Of a stretch of 64,000 bases of DNA, positions 59,302-64,000 are shown piece after piece. The stretch lies in assembly GCF_036227325.1 (NCBI RefSeq), contig NZ_CP109467.1, forward strand, positions 6,820,001-6,884,000, read 5' to 3'. A program made the position numbers and the translations under genes. Position 1 is the first letter of the stretch, and each line of letters begins with the position of its first letter. Under the pieces are notes generated by a model that was not told the origin of the DNA, searched no databases, and worked only from the letters and a program-made list of their open reading frames with translations. Source of the stretch: Streptomyces sp. NBC_01465 (GTDB lineage Bacteria > Actinomycetota > Actinomycetes > Streptomycetales > Streptomycetaceae).

Positions 59302-60162
59302 TCAGTTGAGCTTGAGGTCGCCGGACACGATCTGCCCGGCGACGGCTTCCGGTGATTCCCCGGTCGCAAAGGCGTGTGCCCTGATAATGGCCGTCGCATC
59401 GTCCACGGGGCAGTGGAGTTGCTCGGAGAGCATGCCGGCCGCCTGGTGGACCACCACCCGCAGATCCGTCCCGCCGTACAGCCCCGGTTCGGCGTCGGGC
59501 CCCAGCAGCACCCCGTCCGCCAGGGCGTCCGCGACCCCGGTGAGGACCCCCGACTCGGCCAGACCGGGCTGCGGGTCGAAGACGGTGAGTGCCCCGATGC
59601 ACCCCGCCGCCGTGGAGAGCGGTACGGCGACGACGGAGCCCATGCCCAGCGCGGCGAGCCCCGCCCCGTAACCGGGCCACAGCTCGTCGACGGCGGGCCC
59701 CGATGCGGAGACCGGGCGGCGTCCGCGCGTCGCATCGGTGGCGGGTCCCACCCCGAGTACGTACTCCAAGTCCTGTGCCGTACGCGAGAATTGGTCCGAC
59801 GCCGCGATCGAGAGCTGGCGGAGGTCGGGCCCCACCAGGGTGAGTGCGGCGCTGCGCGTGCCGCAGGCTTCGGCGACCCCGGCCATGAACAGCGGGCGCG
59901 CACCGCGGTGCGCGAGCCAGTCGGTCAGCCGGCGGGCGTAGGCCTCCTGGAGGCGGGCCGCGGCGCGATGGCGTTCCTCCACGCCGCGGTGCGTCCGCGC
60001 CATGGTGGTGTGGATCTCCCGGCCGGTTTCCGCGGCCAGGCGCTCGTGCCGCTCGGCCAGCGACTTCTCCCGCGCCGCGCGTTCCATCGCACGCACCACG
60101 TGCAGCCATGCGGCGCCCGCCTGTCCGGCGCCGGGTTCCGAAGTACCGCCCGCTACGGCCAT
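59302..60162 (-). CDS. GAF-ANTAR-like sensor regulator 2
   Basis: 286 residues. A long basic helix-rich N-terminus (about 75 residues, RRLTDWLAHRGA) precedes a GAF domain and a C-terminal ANTAR-like domain (LRVVVHQAAGMLSEQLHCPV, DDATAIIRAHAFATGESPEA). ATG 60162 selected; the frame is open further upstream into the CheR gene but without similarity. It is on the same strand as the first GAF-ANTAR gene, 36 bp upstream of its start, so the two are probably co-transcribed. Confidence 0.85.
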   Translation of the reverse strand: MAVAGGTSEPGAGQAGAAWLHVVRAMERAAREKSLAERHERLAAETGREIHTTMARTHRGVEERHRAAARLQEAYARRLTDWLAHRGARPLFMAGVAEACGTRSAALTLVGPDLRQLSIAASDQFSRTAQDLEYVLGVGPATDATRGRRPVSASGPAVDELWPGYGAGLAALGMGSVVAVPLSTAAGCIGALTVFDPQPGLAESGVLTGVADALADGVLLGPDAEPGLYGGTDLRVVVHQAAGMLSEQLHCPVDDATAIIRAHAFATGESPEAVAGQIVSGDLKLN

Positions 60163-60187
60163 GTTGAGAGCATATGCCCCGAGCGGG

Positions 60188-62053
60188 TCAGGCGTTGGTT
60201 TTGTTCGAAGTGTCCTCCATGAGCAGGACGACACCCCCGTTGTGGCCGTCGAACGGCGAACAGATCACGGCACAGTCGATGCTCCGGCCGATGCGGTTCA
60301 CGGCGGGGACGCTGACCGGGCCCTCCCGCTTCCCGGAGGCGATGCACTGCTGGATCATCTCCCGCAGCCCCCCGGTGGGAAGCCCGAAGTCCAGCGCGAA
60401 GAACTGCTCGTCGAGAACCTCCTCGGAACGCAGCCCCCACAGCTCGACCGTGCCCCGGTTCCAGCTCTTGACCCTCATCTCGGCGGACAGCACGACCACA
60501 CCGGCGGCGATGCTGTTCACCACGCCCTCCAGGAAGGCCCTGGCTTCGTCGAGATCGGCGGTGCGCAGCCGCATCTCGTCGTTCATGGTCTCCAGTTCCT
60601 CATGACCGGACTGGAGTTCCTCGTTGGTGGTCTCCAGTTCTTCGTTGGTCGACTGGAGTTCCTCGTTGGTCGTCTCCAGCTCCTCGATGCTGGACTGGAG
60701 TTCCTCGTTGGTGGTCTCCAACTCCTCATTGGTCGACTGGAGTTCCTCGTACGCGGTCTCCAGGTCTTCCCGCACGCGTTTGACCTCCGCCTTGAGCTGA
60801 GTCGCCATCGTGACGTCGGTGAAGGTGACGCTGGTGGCGACGGGCAGACCAGGGCCGTGGGAGATGGGCTGGATGAGGATGTCGAAGTACTGCACCTCGT
60901 CGACCAGATGGCGCTCCACGCCGTTGACCCGCAGGGTCCGGCGCCCGTGCGTCGCCTGGTCGATCAGTGAGCGCAGCTCGGTGGGCCGGTAGGAGATCTC
61001 CAGGTCCTGGAAGGGGCGGCCCACGTCGCCCGTGGTGAGGCCGAACCGGGCCCGCGCCTGGCTGTTGATCATCACCACGACGCCCTCCGCGTCCATGGCG
61101 ATCGTGGCGTTGGGCGCCGCGTCGAGGAGCAGATCGTGCAGCTGGCGGGAGCGGGTGACGGCTTTCGCCTGCGGGCCCGCACCGGCTCGGACCTTCACCG
61201 GAGACGCGGGGTGCGGCAGTCCGTTCGTACCGGGCCGGCGCTTGAAGACGCGCTGGCGGATGCTGACCGGCTCGAACCGCTCGCCGTCGTTCAGCAGCAT
61301 CTCCGCCTTGCCGAGGAAGAGAAACCCGCCCTCGCGCAGGGCGAAGTGGAAGCGGTCGACGATGTGCGTCTGCGCCTCCACGTTGAAGTACATCAGGGTG
61401 TTGCGGCAGACCAGCAGGTCGAGCCGGGAGATGGGGGCGTCGCGGGTGATGTCGTGCCGGCCGAAGATCACCTTGCGGCGCAGGTCGCCGCGGAAGAGGA
61501 ACTTGGCGCCGCTCTGGTCGAAGTACTTCTCGCGCAGCTCCGCCGGGAGCGGTTCGAGGGACTTCGCCGAGTACAGCCCCGAGCGGGCGTCGCGCAGCGC
61601 CTCCTCGTCCACATCGGTGGCGTAGATCTTGACCCGGCGCAGGAACTCCTCGGTCCCCAGCGCCTCCGCGAACATGATGGCCAGCGAGAACGCCTCCTCG
61701 CCGCTGGAGCAGCCCGCGCTCCACACCCGGATCTCGTCCTCGGGCGCCACCTCCGCGATCACGTGCGGCACCGCCTCGCGCTGCAGCAGGTCCCAGGCGT
61801 CGGGGTCGCGGAAGACGGAAGTGACGTTGATCAGGATCGTGTTGAAGAGCGCACGGAACTCCTCCGCGTCGGTCTCCAGCCGGTCGCGGTAGTCCGTGAA
61901 GCCCTGCGCTCCGGCGTCGTTCATCCGCTTGCGGATGCGCCGGCCCAGCGTGGAGCGCTTGTACCCGGTGAAGTCGAAGCCCCGCGCATCCCTGATGAAG
62001 GCGAGCAGCTCCTCAAGGCCCTGCTCCGTCCCGGTACCGGCCGGCTCGTTCAT
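60188..62053 (-). CDS. CheR-type methyltransferase with PAS domains and a heptad-repeat coiled coil
   Basis: 621 residues. CheR domain (1-275) has GCSSGEEAFSLAIMFAEAL and DLLVCRNTLMYFN; a PAS domain follows (about 300-410), then a coiled coil of near-identical heptads EELQSTN and EELETTN (about 420-500), then a second PAS. This is the methyltransferase half of a CheB-CheR-PAS protein. In Streptomyces, which is not motile, such proteins modify unknown receptors. Start overlaps the CheB-like stop as TAATG. Confidence 0.92.
   Translation of the reverse strand: MNEPAGTGTEQGLEELLAFIRDARGFDFTGYKRSTLGRRIRKRMNDAGAQGFTDYRDRLETDAEEFRALFNTILINVTSVFRDPDAWDLLQREAVPHVIAEVAPEDEIRVWSAGCSSGEEAFSLAIMFAEALGTEEFLRRVKIYATDVDEEALRDARSGLYSAKSLEPLPAELREKYFDQSGAKFLFRGDLRRKVIFGRHDITRDAPISRLDLLVCRNTLMYFNVEAQTHIVDRFHFALREGGFLFLGKAEMLLNDGERFEPVSIRQRVFKRRPGTNGLPHPASPVKVRAGAGPQAKAVTRSRQLHDLLLDAAPNATIAMDAEGVVVMINSQARARFGLTTGDVGRPFQDLEISYRPTELRSLIDQATHGRRTLRVNGVERHLVDEVQYFDILIQPISHGPGLPVATSVTFTDVTMATQLKAEVKRVREDLETAYEELQSTNEELETTNEELQSSIEELETTNEELQSTNEELETTNEELQSGHEELETMNDEMRLRTADLDEARAFLEGVVNSIAAGVVVLSAEMRVKSWNRGTVELWGLRSEEVLDEQFFALDFGLPTGGLREMIQQCIASGKREGPVSVPAVNRIGRSIDCAVICSPFDGHNGGVVLLMEDTSNKTNA
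60580..60763. repeat. 21-bp heptad-coding tandem repeat inside the CheR gene
   Basis: The DNA repeats units of about 21 bp (and 42 bp in pairs) such as GACTGGAGTTCCTCGTTGG and GGTCTCCAGTTCTTCGTTGG, encoding the EELQSTN/EELETTN heptads. About eight units are seen. Such repeats can expand or shrink by slippage, changing the coiled-coil length. Confidence 0.85.
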
Positions 62054-62649
62054 TACTGCCTCTTGGTCTCTACAAGTCCGCGGATCGTTGCCGCGATTTC
62101 CTCAAGAGGTAGCACGAAGTCGACGGCTCCGGTGGCCACGGCGGCCTCCGGCATCCCCTTGAACTCCGCTGTCAGCGGATCCTGGGCGATGACGGTCCCG
62201 CCGTACGACTTCACCGTGTCGACGCCCTTCGCGCCGTCGACGCCCGTACCGGTGAGGACGCAGGCGATGGCGCGCGGCCCGTACGAGGCGGCCACCGACT
62301 CGAAGAGGAGGTCCGCCGAGGGGCGTACGAAGTGGACGGGGGCGCTGTGCGTCAGGGACAGGAGCCCGTCGGAGGTGATGAGCAGATGGTGGTCGGGGGG
62401 CGCGATGTAGACGGTGCCCGCCTCGGCCGGCTCGCGGTCCTCCGCCAGCTTGACGGGGAGCGCGGATCGGCGGGTGAGGACCTCGGCGATGAAGGTCCGG
62501 TGGTGCCGGTCGAGGTGCTGGACGACCAGAACCGGCATCGGCAGGTCGTCGTCGAGGCCGCCCAGCAACGCCTGGAGCCCGCGGATGCCCCCGGCCGAGG
62601 ACGCCACGGCGACGATCGCGTACTGCTCCTGCGTGTGCTGTTCAGACAT
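62053..62649 (-). CDS. CheB-type methylesterase
   Basis: 198 residues; only the catalytic CheB domain with no receiver. Active-site pieces are ASSAGGIRGLQALL (Ser), QHLDRHHRTF (His) and CVLTGTGVDGAKGV (Asp). It removes methyl groups added by the CheR partner, or deamidates receptors. ATG 62649 is used; a GTG at 62652 is in frame. It lies directly upstream of the CheR gene and co-translates with it. The absence of a receiver means it is not switched by a phospho-relay in the usual way. Confidence 0.93.
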   Translation of the reverse strand: MSEQHTQEQYAIVAVASSAGGIRGLQALLGGLDDDLPMPVLVVQHLDRHHRTFIAEVLTRRSALPVKLAEDREPAEAGTVYIAPPDHHLLITSDGLLSLTHSAPVHFVRPSADLLFESVAASYGPRAIACVLTGTGVDGAKGVDTVKSYGGTVIAQDPLTAEFKGMPEAAVATGAVDFVLPLEEIAATIRGLVETKRQ

Positions 62650-62670
62650 CACACAGCGAGCCTATAGGGG

Positions 62671-62705
62671 CTGCGCCCGCCCGGCTCTGAGCCGGGCGGG
62701 CGCAG
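62671..62705 (-). terminator. Hairpin terminator after the nitrate transporter
   Basis: CTGCGCCCGCCCGGC (62671-62685) pairs perfectly over 15 bp with GCCGGGCGGGCGCAG (62691-62705), with a 5-nt loop. It begins about 19 bp after the stop of the NarK-type gene on the minus strand, and lies ahead of the CheB gene. Confidence 0.88.
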
Positions 62706-62723
62706 GAAGGGCAGAAGTCCCGG

Positions 62724-64000
62724 TCAGCTGGGGGATTCGGCGCCGCGGCGGGCGTAGAACCACCAGGTGACGACCATGCAGCTCACATAGAAGCCCACGA
62801 AGCCCCACATGGCGCTGGTCACCGCGAAGTTGGCGAACAAGGCGGGGATGAAGAAGAACCCGTACGCGGCGATGGCCGCGGTGAAGCCGGTGACCGCTCC
62901 GGATTCCATCTCCGTCTGCTTCAGCGCCTTCGTGTACTCCGGGGTGCCTTCCGTCAGGCCCTTGAGGTGCTGGTTGCGGAAGATGACCGGGATCTGGCGG
63001 AACGTCGAGCCGTTGCCGATGCCGGAGAAGAAGAAGGCGGAGAGGAAGCAGAGGAAGAAGCCCCAGAAGTTGCCCGAACCGCCGCCGGTGGGAAGGAAGT
63101 TGATGACGCCGATGATCGAGGCCGCCATGCCGACGAAGGAGAGGATCGTGACGCGGGCGCCGCCGAACTTGTCCGCGATCCAGCCACCGGCCCAGCGGGC
63201 GAGCGCGCCCAGCGCCGGGCCCATCCAGGCGTACGTGGCGACCGGGTAGTCAGGGAAGGTGGTCTTGATCAGCATCGGCAGGGCCGCGGCGAAGCCGATG
63301 AAGGAGCCGAAGGTTCCGACGTACAGCCAGGTCATCAGCCAGTTGTGCTTGCGCTTGAAGATGATCTTCTGCTGGGCGAAGGACGTGGAGGCCGTCTTGA
63401 GGTTGTTCTGGCCGAACCAGGCGACGGCGGCAAGGACGATCAGGACCGGGACCCAGAGGAACGCGGCGTTCTGGAGGAAGACGGTGTTGCCGGTCTTCGC
63501 GTTGTGCTGGCCCGAGCCGATGGCGATCACCGAGCTGGTGATGACGATCGGGGTGAGCAGCTGGACGACGGAGACGCCGAGGTTGCCGAGGCCGCCGTTG
63601 ATGCCGGTCGCGTTGCCCTTCTCGCGCTTGGGGAAGAAGAAGCCGATGTTGGCGAGCGAGGAGGAGAAGTTGGCGCCGCCGATGCCGCAGAGGGCGGCGA
63701 TCATGGCCATCACGCCGTACGACGTGGAGGTGTCCTGGATCGCGAAGCCCAGCCAGATCAGCGGGACGATCAGGACGACGGTGGAGAGCGCGGTGAAGGT
63801 GCGCTGGCCGATCTTCGGGCCGAGGAAGGTGTAGAAGATGCGGGCCGTGCCGCCGGTCAGGCCGGGGATCGCCGTCAGCCAGAAGAGCTGCGAGGTGGAG
63901 AAGGTGAAGCCGACGTCCGTCAGGTTGGTGGCGGTGACGGACCACACCTGCCAGACGACGAAGGCGACGAGGAGGGCGGGGACCGCGATCCAGAGGTTGC
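62724..64000 (-). CDS. narK: NarK-type nitrate/nitrite MFS transporter, C-terminal part
   Basis: The window edge cuts the 5' end; about 425 residues remain. Eleven or so helices are visible. NarK signatures include ANFSSSLANIGFFFPKREKG and NGGLGNLGVSVVQLLTPIV (nitrate signature, Gly-rich), and GNGSTFRQIPVIFRNQ for the second signature. It exchanges nitrate for nitrite or imports nitrate with protons. The frame continues without a stop to the edge (NLWIAVPALLVAFVVWQVWS). A hairpin follows the stop. Confidence 0.93.
   Translation of the reverse strand, partial: NLWIAVPALLVAFVVWQVWSVTATNLTDVGFTFSTSQLFWLTAIPGLTGGTARIFYTFLGPKIGQRTFTALSTVVLIVPLIWLGFAIQDTSTSYGVMAMIAALCGIGGANFSSSLANIGFFFPKREKGNATGINGGLGNLGVSVVQLLTPIVITSSVIAIGSGQHNAKTGNTVFLQNAAFLWVPVLIVLAAVAWFGQNNLKTASTSFAQQKIIFKRKHNWLMTWLYVGTFGSFIGFAAALPMLIKTTFPDYPVATYAWMGPALGALARWAGGWIADKFGGARVTILSFVGMAASIIGVINFLPTGGGSGNFWGFFLCFLSAFFFSGIGNGSTFRQIPVIFRNQHLKGLTEGTPEYTKALKQTEMESGAVTGFTAAIAAYGFFFIPALFANFAVTSAMWGFVGFYVSCMVVTWWFYARRGAESPS

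Noticed and set aside
60580..60763. Regular repeats as a possible CRISPR
   Set aside because: The units are tandem, in frame and encode a heptad coiled coil; there are no spacers.

Overview
The window is high-GC actinobacterial DNA. Codon use, the order of the sulfur-assimilation genes, the leader-peptide motif and many Streptomyces-type families (SARP/BTAD modules, ROK regulators, ANTAR/GAF sensors) point to a Streptomyces chromosome. No rRNA, tRNA or CRISPR was found.

Layout. (1) 1-7722, minus strand: assimilatory sulfate reduction (sirA, a small Cys4 protein, cysH, cysC, cysD, cysN) followed by a sulfonate-type ABC importer (ssuA, ssuB, ssuC cut by the window edge). A Cys-ending leader peptide lies ahead of sirA. 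(2) 8090-14543: small regulators, a DoxX protein, an AcoR-like GAF regulator, an AidB-like acyl-CoA dehydrogenase and a BrkB-type membrane protein. (3) 14540-21147, minus strand: a tightly coupled four-gene operon made of a trypsin-co-occurring small protein, a trypsin-VMAP protein, a MoxR AAA+ ATPase and a 1171-aa protein joining a vWA-like domain, a Ser/Thr kinase and a winged-helix/BTAD module. It fits the predicted vWA-MoxR-VMAP conflict systems and is the most interesting locus here. (4) 21210-23064: AraC regulator, VOC protein, DUF4389 membrane protein. (5) 23074-30965: a sugar-utilisation locus with a large glycoside-hydrolase-like protein, a ROK repressor and an LplB/YtcP/LplA-like ABC importer. 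Candidate ROK operators occur in both control regions.

(6) 30976-41583: assorted metabolic and regulatory genes, including SDR/TetR around a long inverted repeat, a secreted pectate lyase-pectinesterase fusion, a RIO-type kinase with an upstream ORF, an amidohydrolase whose stop codon lies in the terminal repeat of a 284-bp MITE-like element, and degraded gene remnants. (7) 41823-48152: MMPL transporter, a methyltransferase, and a two-gene RNA-repair cassette resembling phage T4 Pnkp and Rnl1. (8) 48205-55332, minus strand: six overlapping genes for a Hyf/Nuo-like membrane complex whose large subunit has lost all nickel-binding cysteines, i.e. an energy-converting hydrogenase-related (Ehr) complex. 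(9) 55547-62649: signal peptidase I, a large LuxR-type ATPase regulator, two GAF/ANTAR sensors and a CheR-PAS/CheB pair. (10) 62724-64000: a NarK-type nitrate transporter cut by the right edge.

Several neighbouring genes overlap at start/stop (ATGA, GTGA, TGATG), which supports operon assignments. Several convergent pairs overlap at their 3' ends (AraC/VOC by 64 bp, TetR/methyltransferase by 40 bp, methyltransferase/Pnkp by 26 bp). All functions are inferred from motifs read by eye; no database search was made.
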